From Pseudoalteromonas luteoviolacea (lineage in GTDB: Bacteria; Pseudomonadota; Gammaproteobacteria; Enterobacterales; Alteromonadaceae): 64,000 bases of DNA. Under the pieces are notes generated by a model. The model was not told the origin of the DNA and searched no databases. It was given only the letters and a program-made list of their open reading frames with translations. Numbering within the stretch: position 1 is the stretch's first letter; each line of letters starts with the position of its first letter. Below are positions 42,889 to 53,300 of the stretch, in pieces. Where the stretch lies: assembly GCF_018100925.1 (NCBI RefSeq), contig NZ_JAGJEH010000005.1, positions 310,001 through 374,000 on the forward strand, in the 5' to 3' direction. Both the position numbers and the translations under genes were made by a program.

Positions 42889-45800
42889 TTAAGCTTCCCT
42901 TGAAAGTTTGCCAGTTGCGATTTCATGCATCTGATTTTGAAAAAACTCTAATAACTCGATTTGTGTTGTTGGAGGTTTTGCACAGACCATAGCTCTGCCC
43001 ATAGCTGCAAGCTTTTTACATTGCTCAGATATGGCCATACACCCTTGCTCTAGGTCTGGAAATACGTGTGTGTCAATAGCTTCAGGCACAGGTGGACCCG
43101 CATTTCTCCCTGGTACGCCTGAAGGTAATGTCATAAGTAGCACTGAAAGTGGCCTTAAAATCCCCGTCATGAGATCGATAGCACCATTCATTAATCGTGA
43201 ACGGCGCATACTGCCCAGCGGCCTGATAGCAAAGTGTTGCATCATCAGCTGGAACATTAATTCATGACAACCTTTATAAAACTGCATAAGTTCTACTGCT
43301 GCGGGGTCCGTCACGAGGTTACACCCGCTTCGCGCTTCAAATACTGGATTTTTCAGCACTGGATATGCTGGTTCAAATGGGATATCACTGTTAGTTAAGG
43401 TTTTCGAGATCGCTCGCAAACGACTAAAGTGACTGACCTCAAATTGGGGGGAGTTTGCGGCAACACCTTCGCCTTGCTCAGTCACGAAGTTAATAGCGAA
43501 TAAGGCTGTCTCCTTATCATAAACTTCAAACTGATAGCCCGGATATTCTCGATTGATAATTTCATTAAGAAACAAATGGTGCTCGCCGCCCAAATTGATC
43601 TTTTCTGCACCAAATAAGTCAGGTAATTCATCGATTGCTTTTGTGATATCGGCATAAAAGTCTGCAATAGACTTCCCGACGGTTGGGAAAAATGCTGGCC
43701 ACTCAAAGCGAACAAACTTAGCAACTATGTGCTCTGAAAATGGTTCGAACGAAAACTCTGTATCGAGACCAAAGGTGTCTTTTGCTTGTTCTCCCAAAAC
43801 TGGCTTACCCGGATAAAATGGTTCGCCCAATGCCATAAGGAGATTGTTTACCACTAAATAGTGGATCATTTCTTCGTGTGCGATTTCAAGTAATGCACCG
43901 CGCCAGCCGCTATTGAGCCGTCTGTCTTCGCCACCGTTTACAAGTTCTAGTTGTTGCTCGTTCCAACGTCCGATCGAGACCAAGTGTTCGCCTATGGCGT
44001 AATTGGGCAATGAATAGGCGCTGTATATATATTGCAGCATAATTGAAAGTTCTAGATCCACAGCGTCTTTTAGTGCGCTGATCAGCTGCTTCTTATTTTT
44101 GATTTTGCCGCTGATCTTGGCCTCGGATTGCGCTGATGGCAATATATTTGGCATCGCAGATTGCTCTACATTACACAGGTACTTTAAAAATAGCTGTGAG
44201 TGAACTTCCGGCATTTCCCGAGTGCTTGGCATGTAATAGCTTTTGTCGCGGTTTTTTGGGTCACACATTTGCCACATTAGTCGGGCATAGGTTTCACATT
44301 TACACTTATCCGCCATACTGAATACCGCTTCAGTCATAAATGGATAAAAAAGTTCGTAATAGGCCATTACATGGGTATAGAGAAAGTCATAGTCAACCAG
44401 CTCTGTCGGCGTGTCAGCCAATGCCCAATCATCTGCAAGCACACGGATTTGCACTGGACTGTAAAACTCACCTAAAAAGAGTTCTGCACTGCCTGCACTA
44501 AGGCTCTCAATGTCGAGTTTTCCTCGTCCATTTTGATCTGTTTCGACAAAAGGAGAGCAAGCCACTTTGTCAGGTGTTAACACGTGAGTGGCCAATTGGC
44601 TAACGGATGCAGGTTCACCTCGGTAGTAACTGCGTATATCCAGTGCCTGGGTACTTGGCTTATTTAGCTTCGTGTTTGGACTTTCCATAGAGAGGATGTG
44701 TTGCTCAGCTTGAATATACCAGTCACTTTCGTACCAAGTGTGGCGCTCTGAGCATAACTTGAGAGATTGCTGATGAAATTGTGCATCGATCTCAGGCAAT
44801 TGAATATCAATGATACCCGCATTAAGGTGATTGCTTAAATAGTCTTGTGGTTGTATGACGGCTACCACCTGACCACTATTAGATTTTAAGTACAGGTTAC
44901 CTAAGTCAACCTTGTCACTTAGTGCGGGTGGCATGCCGTTTTGAACGGGAATAGCTTGCTCATAATTTTGATGGGGAAAACTAATCGCACTGTTTAAACT
45001 GAGCCAATTATCTTTAACTGATAGCGCTATAGGCGCGTACTGCTCGCTATTATCCGGCCTTAAAATTCGTCCTGTTGGTGAGGTTTTCATATCATCGTCA
45101 TACCACAAACCAATGGAGCCGTGTAATTCGCAAAAAACGGGTTTGTTAGGTGTCATAGGTGGAGACAGGTTACTTACACAGTACTGTACCACTAAGCCTT
45201 TCACCGTTGGGTCTTGTAGCTTATCTTTCAATGCTGATAGAAATTCTGACTCAAGACCTAGTTGATTAAATATAAATTCTTCACTGTCTTTTTTTACCGT
45301 GAACTGAAACAGGCGAGCTTCGCTCATTTCTTCATGGAGAAAGTGGTTAATCGGCTCTTCAATATAGCCACGGTTAATCCATCGCACGCCATGTGTGCAG
45401 TCAATGTCTGCTGACAAAATATGTGCAGTATTGGCAGACGATTTTGGGTCCGTGATAGTTAGTTGACCAGCATAAATGAGTGCCGAATCTCTTCGAGTCG
45501 GGTCGTTGTCGACCCAGCGTGCGCGATTAAATGATGTTCTCAAATATTCGTTGTAATGCCCCCATAGCGACAGTTTATTGCCGACTAACTTATCTTCGGT
45601 AATGTATTCTCCAGGTTTTAGCTGAACCGATGTAATTAAGGTGTTTTCCCAGCTGAAGTGGTTATTACCACACATGTTGTAACCAGCAGCGAGGTTAAAT
45701 TCACCTTCATCGTCCAGACGGCCCTGCGCATTAAATTTTGGCCCCAGTGACTTTACGTAGTCATGAAAGGCTTGCGGCGGTTTTGATACGTCGTAGGGTT

Positions 45801-45924
45801 TACCATCCTTGATCGCCGTGTTTGTCGATATATCCAAGGTATTGTTGATATTACGGTTACCTGTTGGCACATTGACACGCGCAACCCCTTTAAAATGAAC
45901 TCGGGGAAAATCGAGAATACTCAT
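42889..45924 (-). CDS. vioB: VioB, iminophenyl-pyruvate-type dimer synthase of violacein synthesis
   Basis: This 1011-residue protein (about 1000 in Chromobacterium) opens MSILDFPRVHFKGVARVNVPTGNRN, the characteristic VioB/RebD start. A C-terminal ferritin-like helical domain contains ELSIMLQYIYSAYS (about residue 600) and ALLEIAHEEMIHYL, which carries an ExxH metal motif. VioB couples two indole-3-pyruvate imines made by VioA into the dimer used by VioE. It lies 54 bp after vioA with an AGGAAG site. Confidence 0.97.
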   Translation of the reverse strand: MSILDFPRVHFKGVARVNVPTGNRNINNTLDISTNTAIKDGKPYDVSKPPQAFHDYVKSLGPKFNAQGRLDDEGEFNLAAGYNMCGNNHFSWENTLITSVQLKPGEYITEDKLVGNKLSLWGHYNEYLRTSFNRARWVDNDPTRRDSALIYAGQLTITDPKSSANTAHILSADIDCTHGVRWINRGYIEEPINHFLHEEMSEARLFQFTVKKDSEEFIFNQLGLESEFLSALKDKLQDPTVKGLVVQYCVSNLSPPMTPNKPVFCELHGSIGLWYDDDMKTSPTGRILRPDNSEQYAPIALSVKDNWLSLNSAISFPHQNYEQAIPVQNGMPPALSDKVDLGNLYLKSNSGQVVAVIQPQDYLSNHLNAGIIDIQLPEIDAQFHQQSLKLCSERHTWYESDWYIQAEQHILSMESPNTKLNKPSTQALDIRSYYRGEPASVSQLATHVLTPDKVACSPFVETDQNGRGKLDIESLSAGSAELFLGEFYSPVQIRVLADDWALADTPTELVDYDFLYTHVMAYYELFYPFMTEAVFSMADKCKCETYARLMWQMCDPKNRDKSYYMPSTREMPEVHSQLFLKYLCNVEQSAMPNILPSAQSEAKISGKIKNKKQLISALKDAVDLELSIMLQYIYSAYSLPNYAIGEHLVSIGRWNEQQLELVNGGEDRRLNSGWRGALLEIAHEEMIHYLVVNNLLMALGEPFYPGKPVLGEQAKDTFGLDTEFSFEPFSEHIVAKFVRFEWPAFFPTVGKSIADFYADITKAIDELPDLFGAEKINLGGEHHLFLNEIINREYPGYQFEVYDKETALFAINFVTEQGEGVAANSPQFEVSHFSRLRAISKTLTNSDIPFEPAYPVLKNPVFEARSGCNLVTDPAAVELMQFYKGCHELMFQLMMQHFAIRPLGSMRRSRLMNGAIDLMTGILRPLSVLLMTLPSGVPGRNAGPPVPEAIDTHVFPDLEQGCMAISEQCKKLAAMGRAMVCAKPPTTQIELLEFFQNQMHEIATGKLSREA

Positions 45925-45978
45925 TTATTTAAAACTTCCTAGTTACTTTGTTTACAGTATGTCTTTATCAAATGACAG

Positions 45979-47277
45979 TTAAACGTGTTCAAGCTCACTC
46001 TTTGTTACAGCCTTTACTTGGGATTGCTTAATTCGCGCAAGTAAGGTATTTGCAGCACTCGTCCCGGCCATGATGCCGCCTTCCATCCAGCCACAATGAG
46101 ATGTGTAAGCATCTGATGCTGAGATGATATGAGACTGTTTATGTTCAAGTGTCTCAGGGTGGTTTGGGCAAGATTCTTGAGAGAACTCAACACCATGTAC
46201 CCAGTGTTTGTATGTGTGATTGTTTGGATCAGGGAGTTGGCTTACATGACACTTTAGCGCCTCTGCCATAAGTTCTTTTACCGTTTGTAAGTAATGTGCT
46301 TCACCTTTTAATGTGGCGTCACGCCAAAAGTTGGCATATTCACTGTCGGTATAAAAAAATACATATCTGTTGTCCTTAAAATACAGCTTGCGCATCGGGC
46401 TGTTGGCAATGACAACATGATCGGCTAAGTCTAGCTCTTGCCACCAAGGTGTATCATAAAACAAGAACCCTTTGAACAATGGAATTGAACCATAGGTGTA
46501 GTTGCTCCAATCTTGTGGGAAACCACAATCTAGCTTTTTCATAGCTGTTGGAGGAAAAGTTAAAATCATTTCACCTTCGTCTATGACTACTGTTTGCTGA
46601 TTGTCTTTCTTTAATATGAGTGAAGGGGCTGTGGTATCAGCTTCTAGGCTGATCAGCTCATGCCCAAAATGAAACTCAACACCGTGTGCCAGAGCCTGCT
46701 CATAAAGCTTCTCGGTCAGTGCCGAAAAGCCTTCCTTTAAGTTAAACCACTCATAGCCGGCATTGTCAGAAAACCCCTGAATTTCGGGGTGTTTTTCAAT
46801 TATATCGTAAGCGATATGAGGCGTAATATTCGGCAGAGCTAAAGAGTCATAACCTAATGCGTTGATCATCTCTCTTGCTTGGATTCTACCTACGTAAATA
46901 GTTAAAAATTCTTCAAATGAATCGTGGGGATGTTCATCACAAAGTGGTTTCAAATTTTTCAGAATGCTCTTTAAACTTTTATGCAATGCTTGCGGTCGTT
47001 TTAGTTGTGTAAAAGGGAATTTTTCATACGCCAAATCAAGCAACTTAACTTGCTCTTTGACATTATGATGAAGCCCCGAAGAAAAGCGTCCTGCACCTAA
47101 GTCTACATAATGATCATTGACTTTTATTGCATGTGCGCGACCACCTACGCGATCCTTATGTTCATAAACCCGAATGGTTGTATTTTTACACTCTTTTGAT
47201 TTTGCTAACGTTAGCGCGCAAAAAATACCTGAAATGCCCGCTCCGATGATTGAGATGGTGTTTTCTCTAACCGTCAT
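45979..47277 (-). CDS. vioA: VioA, FAD-dependent L-tryptophan oxidase
   Basis: This 432-residue flavoenzyme has ISIIGAGISGIFCALTLAK (FAD GxGxxG), RVYEHKDRVGGRAHAIKVNDHYVDLGAGRFS (the GG motif of amine oxidases) and a late YTSHCGWMEGGIMAGTSAANTLL. This is the VioA/RebO family, which oxidises L-Trp to indole-3-pyruvate imine and H2O2, the first violacein step. It is the first gene of the minus-strand operon. AAGGAAAC stands before the ATG and a near-consensus promoter lies about 70 bp upstream. Confidence 0.97.
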   Translation of the reverse strand: MTVRENTISIIGAGISGIFCALTLAKSKECKNTTIRVYEHKDRVGGRAHAIKVNDHYVDLGAGRFSSGLHHNVKEQVKLLDLAYEKFPFTQLKRPQALHKSLKSILKNLKPLCDEHPHDSFEEFLTIYVGRIQAREMINALGYDSLALPNITPHIAYDIIEKHPEIQGFSDNAGYEWFNLKEGFSALTEKLYEQALAHGVEFHFGHELISLEADTTAPSLILKKDNQQTVVIDEGEMILTFPPTAMKKLDCGFPQDWSNYTYGSIPLFKGFLFYDTPWWQELDLADHVVIANSPMRKLYFKDNRYVFFYTDSEYANFWRDATLKGEAHYLQTVKELMAEALKCHVSQLPDPNNHTYKHWVHGVEFSQESCPNHPETLEHKQSHIISASDAYTSHCGWMEGGIMAGTSAANTLLARIKQSQVKAVTKSELEHV

Positions 47278-47343
47278 GTTCCATGTTTCCTTGAGTTTTC
47301 CTAAAAACTTGTAGCTCTAAATGAAACTTCATTAATAATTAAC

Positions 47344-47372
47344 ATTATTTAAATATTAAAAATCATTGTTAA
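47344..47372 (-). promoter_or_regulatory. Predicted promoter of the violacein operon
   Basis: On the minus strand, -35 TTAACA (47372-47367) and -10 AATAAT (47349-47344) each match the sigma-70 consensus at 5 of 6 bases and are 17 bp apart. Transcription would start near 47337, giving a leader of about 60 bases before vioA. Confidence 0.65.
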
Positions 47373-47917
47373 GCCGGTTTATTCACTGAAACACGAAAGT
47401 GTTAAATTCGTATTCCATAAAATCAATAGATTATGATTAATTAAACTCGCTATATCTGTTGTGGAGAATGATACCATTAACGTTTGCAATAATTAACAAT
47501 GATCACTGAAATGTTATTAAAATAATGATATTTTCGGTCTGTAACAAAACTTAAATTGTTTTATTTATTGCAATTTGTGCATTTACTTTATTGCAAAATC
47601 AGCTTTAGTTTGTTTTTTTGGGATAAAGTTGTGTTCAAGTTTCATGATTGGTACATGAATTTTTGTTTTCAATTTGGGGATAAATATGTATGAATTATGG
47701 AGAGTTGATTTCAGTGCATTACACGTGGCGCTAAGTTTAGGGACAGGGGATGTAAATAGCCTCATCGGACTATTTCATAATAATAAGATTCTAAAGGGTT
47801 TTTTTAGTTAAATTGAAGGTTTTGCTCGCGATTTAATCAAAGTATGCCAGTGCCGGGGAGTGGGTAAGTTTTACAAGTGATTGCTTGAATTTTTTATCTG
47901 AATTTGCTTTGCAATTG

Positions 47918-47958
47918 TACCGATTACCTAAAGTGCTAAAACAATAGGTAAATCGGTA
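47918..47958. terminator. Long hairpin downstream of the MATE gene, possible terminator
   Basis: TACCGATTACCTA (47918-47930) pairs with TAGGTAAATCGGTA (47945-47958), with one bulged base. It lies 56 bp past the stop of the minus-strand MATE gene. T-rich sequence follows only on the plus strand. It may insulate the violacein promoter region from read-through. Confidence 0.5.
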
Positions 47959-48013
47959 TTTGTTTATTTGCAATGTAAAAACTAAGATGAATTTTTTATA
48001 ACTTGGTGCCGAT

Positions 48014-49396
48014 CTAGTTATTTTTTATTAGCTTTTTAAGGGTGATGAGTGAAAAACTCAGCGCAAATAGACCGCCAACGATGTCTGCAATGGGGAAAGA
48101 CCACCATAGAGCACTTGGGTTGAACAGTTCAGGTAGCACTGCCATGAGGGGTAAAAGTAGAATATAGGTACGGGCGGCATCTAGCATTGTAGCGGGAATT
48201 GCTTTACCCATTCCCTGAAACAGACCGCTAGACATCATGCAAAAGCTTGATAGGGCAAATCCACAAAATGAGATGAGTGCGATTTGAACACCCAGTTCAG
48301 TGACTTGCTGATCTTGAGTAAACATGGCAATCAGCCATTGGGCTTTAAAGCACAATATAAAGGTCACGATAAGTCCCCAAGCGAAACTCATCGCACATGC
48401 GACTATATATGCTTTATAAACACGCTGGTATTGACCTGCACCATAATTGAAGCCCGCTAAGGTTTGCAGCGCTACCATCATGCCGATAACGGGCAAAAAT
48501 AAGAACATGTAACTGCGCACTAAAATTCCATGCGCTGTGATAAGCGGCTCAGAATTATCTGCAAATACCGTAGATATTGAGTACACCGTTGCACCAAGGA
48601 TGACAGAAAATCCGCCATGGGATAACAAAACAGGCAGTCCGAGGCTTAAAATTTTTGTGTGTATTTGTAGCGGGCTAAAAACTTGCTGCTTATGAAACTG
48701 GACTTTGCTTTCACCTTTTAGTTGCAACTGTATTGCGATAGCCAGTGCAATACTGATAGCGCAAATCGTTGCCCAAGCCGCTCCTGCAACTCCCCACTCA
48801 AATACAAAGATAAAGAGGGCATCAAGTACGATGTTCAAGATTGAGGCCGTAGTTAACACTTGCATCATTGCTTTTGGGTTGCCTGAAGCACGAAACCCTT
48901 CAGTAATTTGATTACAAATAAAGCCTACCACCCAAAATAGTATGATCGGTGTGATATAGCTGGTGGCCTGCGCTTTAAGTGACTCAGGCACAGCCAGCAA
49001 ATTAAAAATACTGTCTAGGTTAAGATACGTTAGAACACACAATATAAATGCGGATCCAATAGCAAGTAAAAAAGAAGCTGAAAATACTTGGTTGGCGTCT
49101 TGCTGGCGATTTGCTCCCAAATACCGTGAAACCAAAGATGCCATGCCGCTACCTAACATAGTACTAATCGCGATCAACAGCATTTGTATTGGAAATACAG
49201 CAGAAACAGCCCCCATAGCGTGTGCGCCAATACCCTGAGATATAAAGAGGGCATCTACAAAGCTGTATAAGCCACTGATTAGCATTCCTAAAATAGTAGG
49301 GATTGCTAAAAAACAAAACTGTTTAAAAATGGGGGCGGTTAGCAATGGGGAATCCTGCTGCTGTGCGATTTCAATGTCTGCGGTAGTCGTACTCAT
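48014..49396 (-). CDS. MATE-family efflux transporter
   Basis: This 460-residue inner-membrane protein has twelve predicted TM helices. The NorM/DinF-type opening is FCFLAIPTILGMLISGLYSFVDALFISQGIGAHAMGAVSAVFPIQMLL, and the second half holds FNYGAGQYQRVYKAY. MATE proteins export cationic or hydrophobic compounds using Na+ or H+. It is in the same direction as, and upstream of, vioA but separated by 736 bp and a hairpin, so it is probably a separate transcript. Export of violacein or an intermediate is a reasonable guess from position only. Confidence 0.92.
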   Translation of the reverse strand: MSTTTADIEIAQQQDSPLLTAPIFKQFCFLAIPTILGMLISGLYSFVDALFISQGIGAHAMGAVSAVFPIQMLLIAISTMLGSGMASLVSRYLGANRQQDANQVFSASFLLAIGSAFILCVLTYLNLDSIFNLLAVPESLKAQATSYITPIILFWVVGFICNQITEGFRASGNPKAMMQVLTTASILNIVLDALFIFVFEWGVAGAAWATICAISIALAIAIQLQLKGESKVQFHKQQVFSPLQIHTKILSLGLPVLLSHGGFSVILGATVYSISTVFADNSEPLITAHGILVRSYMFLFLPVIGMMVALQTLAGFNYGAGQYQRVYKAYIVACAMSFAWGLIVTFILCFKAQWLIAMFTQDQQVTELGVQIALISFCGFALSSFCMMSSGLFQGMGKAIPATMLDAARTYILLLPLMAVLPELFNPSALWWSFPIADIVGGLFALSFSLITLKKLIKNN

Positions 49397-49640
49397 AAAT
49401 GATCCTTGTGAACTGTTAATTTATCTCGCTAGTTTACTGAAAAAACATTAATGGGGTTAATTATTTGTTTTGTTGTTTGGGTTTTTATGTTTATTTGCTT
49501 TTCGGGTAAGGGTTATCTAAGCGAATAAGTAAAAATCCTTGATGATTTTGGCATGTATTTTTTATGATTTTTTAAAACATCCATAGGTTCTAGGGAGCAT
49601 GTATTCGTTTTTGATAGTGGATATGGAGCATTCTATTACT

Positions 49641-49663
49641 GAAATATTATGTTATATTATCTC
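49641..49663. promoter_or_regulatory. Zur-box-like palindrome before the MerC-type gene
   Basis: The 23 bases at 49641-49663 (left end GAAATATTATG, right end TATATTATCTC) match the gammaproteobacterial Zur consensus GAAATGTTATA-N-TATAACATTTC at 17 of 22 positions as I recall it, with 8 of 11 dyad positions symmetric. It ends 22 bp before the ATG at 49686, where zinc-bound Zur would repress. Confidence 0.6.
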
Positions 49664-49685
49664 TTTTTGGTGTGTGGAGAGATTA

Positions 49686-50081
49686 ATGCTTGGCAACTAT
49701 CAATTAGCAGGTGACAGAGTGTCTATCGGTTTGGCGGTGATGTGTTTGGCGCACTGTTTGGTTTTACCTATTGCAATCACATTGTTGCCCTTTTTAGCTA
49801 CGAGTTTTTTAAAAGAAGAGGCATTTCATCAAGTATTATTGGTTGGTGTGTTGCTAACCAGTATTTTGGCCCTGTACAGCGGCTGCAAAGCTCATAAGCA
49901 ATGGCGTATTTTCACGACCGGTATTGTTGGCCTGTTTACGTTAAGCGTAGCTGCGCTTTTTGGTCACGACTTGATTGGTGATTACGGGGAAACTATCTTG
50001 ACTATGATAGGAAGCCTGATTGTTGCATATTGCCATATCAATAATATTAGAGCATGTCGAAATACGGTTTGCTGTGATTAA
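49686..50081 (+). CDS. MerC-domain membrane protein
   Basis: This 131-residue, four-TM protein has an early CLAHC (the CxxxC metal-binding pair of MerC) in the first helix and a cysteine-rich tail, RACRNTVCCD. The ATG at 49686 (MLGNYQ) has GGAGAG upstream; a longer frame from 49599 would include the Zur-like site. There are no other mercury-resistance genes nearby. Outside mer operons, MerC-domain proteins are often found in zinc regulons, so a role in metal uptake or zinc starvation is more likely than mercury transport. Confidence 0.82.
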   Translation: MLGNYQLAGDRVSIGLAVMCLAHCLVLPIAITLLPFLATSFLKEEAFHQVLLVGVLLTSILALYSGCKAHKQWRIFTTGIVGLFTLSVAALFGHDLIGDYGETILTMIGSLIVAYCHINNIRACRNTVCCD

Positions 50082-50344
50082 CTTGCTTCATTTATAGAGT
50101 GTAAGGGGAGCAATGACCCCTTACACAGCTCCTTTGGCATCACACTCATTACATCGATACCAAATCTTTTGCGAGTAGGTGATTTAATCACCTTGTACTA
50201 TGCTCAATGCATTGATGCTATGTTGCAGGAGTATATGTGGTTAGAATTGTCCCTCTTATTCAACACGTTGTGGTTTTTAGCAGGGTTACTTTGCTATCGA
50301 TTACTTCTGTCTCGCTCCGTCGTCAATTCGTTTCAGTCTGAATT

Positions 50345-53300
50345 ATGCAGCGGCTTAGTAATTTTGCTCGAATTCCTATTGCCCTTAAGATTTTTGTTGT
50401 TGTGGTGTTTGGATTACTTGCGCAAGTAGCAACCTTGCACATATTTACACTGAAACAGACGGCCGATAGCCATTTGGAGACAAGGTTAGACGAAGTGAGC
50501 AGTCTGTTTGTGCAAGCTAAAACGGCCATTGAATTTATGGTTTCTGAAAACAGAATGGATGTGGTTGAAGAGTATCTGAGTTTAATGAAAACCCATTCAG
50601 AAGTTGCTCTAGCTGTGGTGTTCAATACCCAAGGTCACGTTGAAATTAGTACAAATCAAAAGTATCGTGGTGTTACCGCTCAGGCATTGACCACGGCATT
50701 TGACATGCCACCTGAGCTAACTCTTGAGGTTCTCAATGCCCTGTCAAACGAGCAAGATTACTCATATTTTGATAAAACAACCAATATGTTAGTGATGGTT
50801 GGCGTTATTTCACTTGGGCAAAACGTCGATCAGAATAAACACCTTGTAATTTTGGCTGATTATTCACTTGTGGCAAGGTACATTCAAAATTCAACGATGC
50901 ACGCATTTACACCATTATTTGTGATTATGTTGGTAACCGCGCTTTTAGTTGCGCTTATATTTCACGTATCGATTCGAAATCGGCTGCAGAAAATTTTTCG
51001 TCACTTCGATACTTATAATTCAAATAATAGTACTACTTTAATAGAGATAGGCGGAAAGGATGAGATCAGTGAACTTGCTCGCAGAAGCAATAGGCTATTT
51101 CAAGACCTAGCGGCGAGTCACGCGGCAACCCGAGAACAAAAAGATTATTTTCAAGCTTTGTTTGAAGGGATCACCGATGCTGTGGTTATCGTTAACGAGC
51201 AGGGCCATATTTTAGATCTTAATCATGTCGCTCAGTCTTACCTTACATCTCAACCGCAATCATTCGCGAAATTCAAGCGATTCTTCAAGCTGTCTCATAC
51301 ATGCGATACTGATCAGTTGTTAAGCTTGTCAATTGAGGCTGAACGAAATAGCGGAAAAAGCGTGAAAAGTTTCTGGCTGTATCGAGAAAAATGGCATTCA
51401 ATAAACTTGTCCGTCACTAAACTGAATTTAAAAAAACAGGCACAAGGTTTCTACTTGGTAGCATTTGTTGACCAACAAAAAGAATTTGAATTGAATTTAC
51501 AGCTGCAGCTAAGTGAGCGTAAATTTTATTCCATCATTGAAAACATTCCCGAAAGTGTATTTTTACTACAAGAAAATGCAGAAGTGGCCTATCTAAACAG
51601 TCAGCTAAAACAGTTTTTATCTGTCACTACGCCTATTAAAAACGCACAAGAGCTACTGCAAGCTTGTCCAAAAAATATTGCGGACTTTATAGATAACCGC
51701 ATGAACTCGGTCATGACCGGAGATAGCTATATAAGAGAAGAGGTTCATTATAAGCGGCGTGGCGAGACCTTTTATAGTGCAATCACGCTTTTTCCCATCG
51801 TTAAAAGAGCAGATCGCAAATACGCGATGGCCGGCGTTATTTCCGATATTACGATTCAAAAGAGAACCGACTATACACTACAGCAAACACAAAAAAGACT
51901 AGCTGGATTGGTTCGTCACGCACCGCTTGCAATTATTGAATGGGATAAATCTCTGACCATCGTATTTTGCAATCAGGCAGCCTCAGACCTGTTTGGTGTT
52001 AGCCAAACCTCGCTGATTGGTAGCAATTTGACAGAAGTTGTCACCTCAGAATTTAATGTTGAACTTGAGCGTTACCTCTTCAGTACCATGTCAGATGAAT
52101 ATGCAGCCAAGCAGCTAATTGCTATTTCAGATGCAAAAGGTCAGCAAAGAGTGACGGAGTGGCAGAGCTTTACGGTGTTTGATACACAGAGCGAGCCGCC
52201 GCGTTATGCATCCTTGATCTCTGACATTACGATGTTGCACGACGTTATTGAATCACTTGAGTTAAAAGAAGCTGAAAAGGATGAAGTTTTGCAATCTATG
52301 GTCGACCCAGTTATCACGATAAATGATAGAGGGCAAATACTCACCTTCAATAAGGCCGCAGAAGTGGCTTTTCAATATCAGGCACAAAGCGTTATTGGCA
52401 AAAACGTCAAGACGCTCATGCCAGATGAGTTTGCAAAGCATCACGACCAATTCATTTCAAATTATATGACAACTGGACAAAAGCAAGTAATTGGCATTGG
52501 TCGTCAAGTCGTGGGAAAGCGAGCAGATAACAGTGTTTTTCCAATGCACTTATCAATCAGTGAATTACCTCTTATGCCCAATGGTGTTCGTCGCTTCATT
52601 GGCAACTGTGTTGATTTGACCAATATAAAGGAAAAGGAAGAGCAGTTGAGGCGCTCGATGAAAATGGATGCGTTAGGTAAATTAACCGGGGGGATCGCGC
52701 ATGATTTCAATAACTTGATTGGTATCATGCTAGGTTATAGCGATATTATCATGATGCAAGAAGGGTTAGATGAGGATTCACGAAGCTACATTCAAGCCAT
52801 TGTTAAAGCGGGTGAGCGTGCTACAAATTTAACTCAAAAGTTATTAAGTTTTTCGAAAAAAGAAAGTGAATTGAGTGAAATATTTAGCTTAAACAAGGCG
52901 CTGCTAGAGAGTCAGCAGCTTTTAGAAAAGTCACTCAAAGCCGATGTTAAATTGATATTCGAGTTAGCGGAAGAGCTACCGAGCGTGAATCTAGATAAAC
53001 ACGATTTCGACGACATGATACTAAACTTAGTGATAAACAGTGTACATGCCATAAACGAAGCCGGTACGGTTATCATTAAAACTTCAACTCAATGGTATCA
53101 AAATGATCTTGTCGGCGCTTCGCCAAGTTTACATGTGAGGTGCGAGGTGTCGGACACTGGAACAGGGATCCCAGAGGAGTTCTTAGACAGTATTTTTGAC
53201 CCTTTCTTTTCAACCAAAGGAGAAAAAGGGACGGGCCTAGGTCTTAGTCAAGTGTATGCATTCATACAGCGAAGCAAGGGGCAAGTAGAAGTTAAAACGA

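Larger units (their letters stand above)
47278..48013. other. 736-bp AT-rich control region upstream of vioA
   Basis: There is no convincing gene here. The region holds the vioA promoter, several AATGAT boxes (47467, 47498, 47524), an inverted repeat TTCATG-N7-CATGAA near 47640-47658, and a long hairpin at 47918-47958. Its length and AT-richness are unusual next to the tightly packed operon. They suggest binding of a nucleoid protein or a quorum-type regulator, but I found no lux-type CTG-N10-CAG box. Confidence 0.45.

Noticed and set aside
47583-47765. A 60-codon minus-strand frame in the vioA upstream region
   Set aside because: No ribosome binding site, composition driven by AT content, and no Trp codons that would make it a leader peptide.
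47278-48013. Quorum-sensing lux box before vioA
   Set aside because: I looked for CTG-N10-CAG and ACCTG-type dyads and found none.
49686-50081. Mercury-resistance locus
   Set aside because: Only a MerC-type protein is present; no merR, merT, merP or merA lies nearby and the upstream site looks like Zur.
50169-50429. An 86-codon plus-strand frame before the hybrid kinase
   Set aside because: It overlaps the kinase start in another frame, lacks a ribosome binding site and has no recognisable family.
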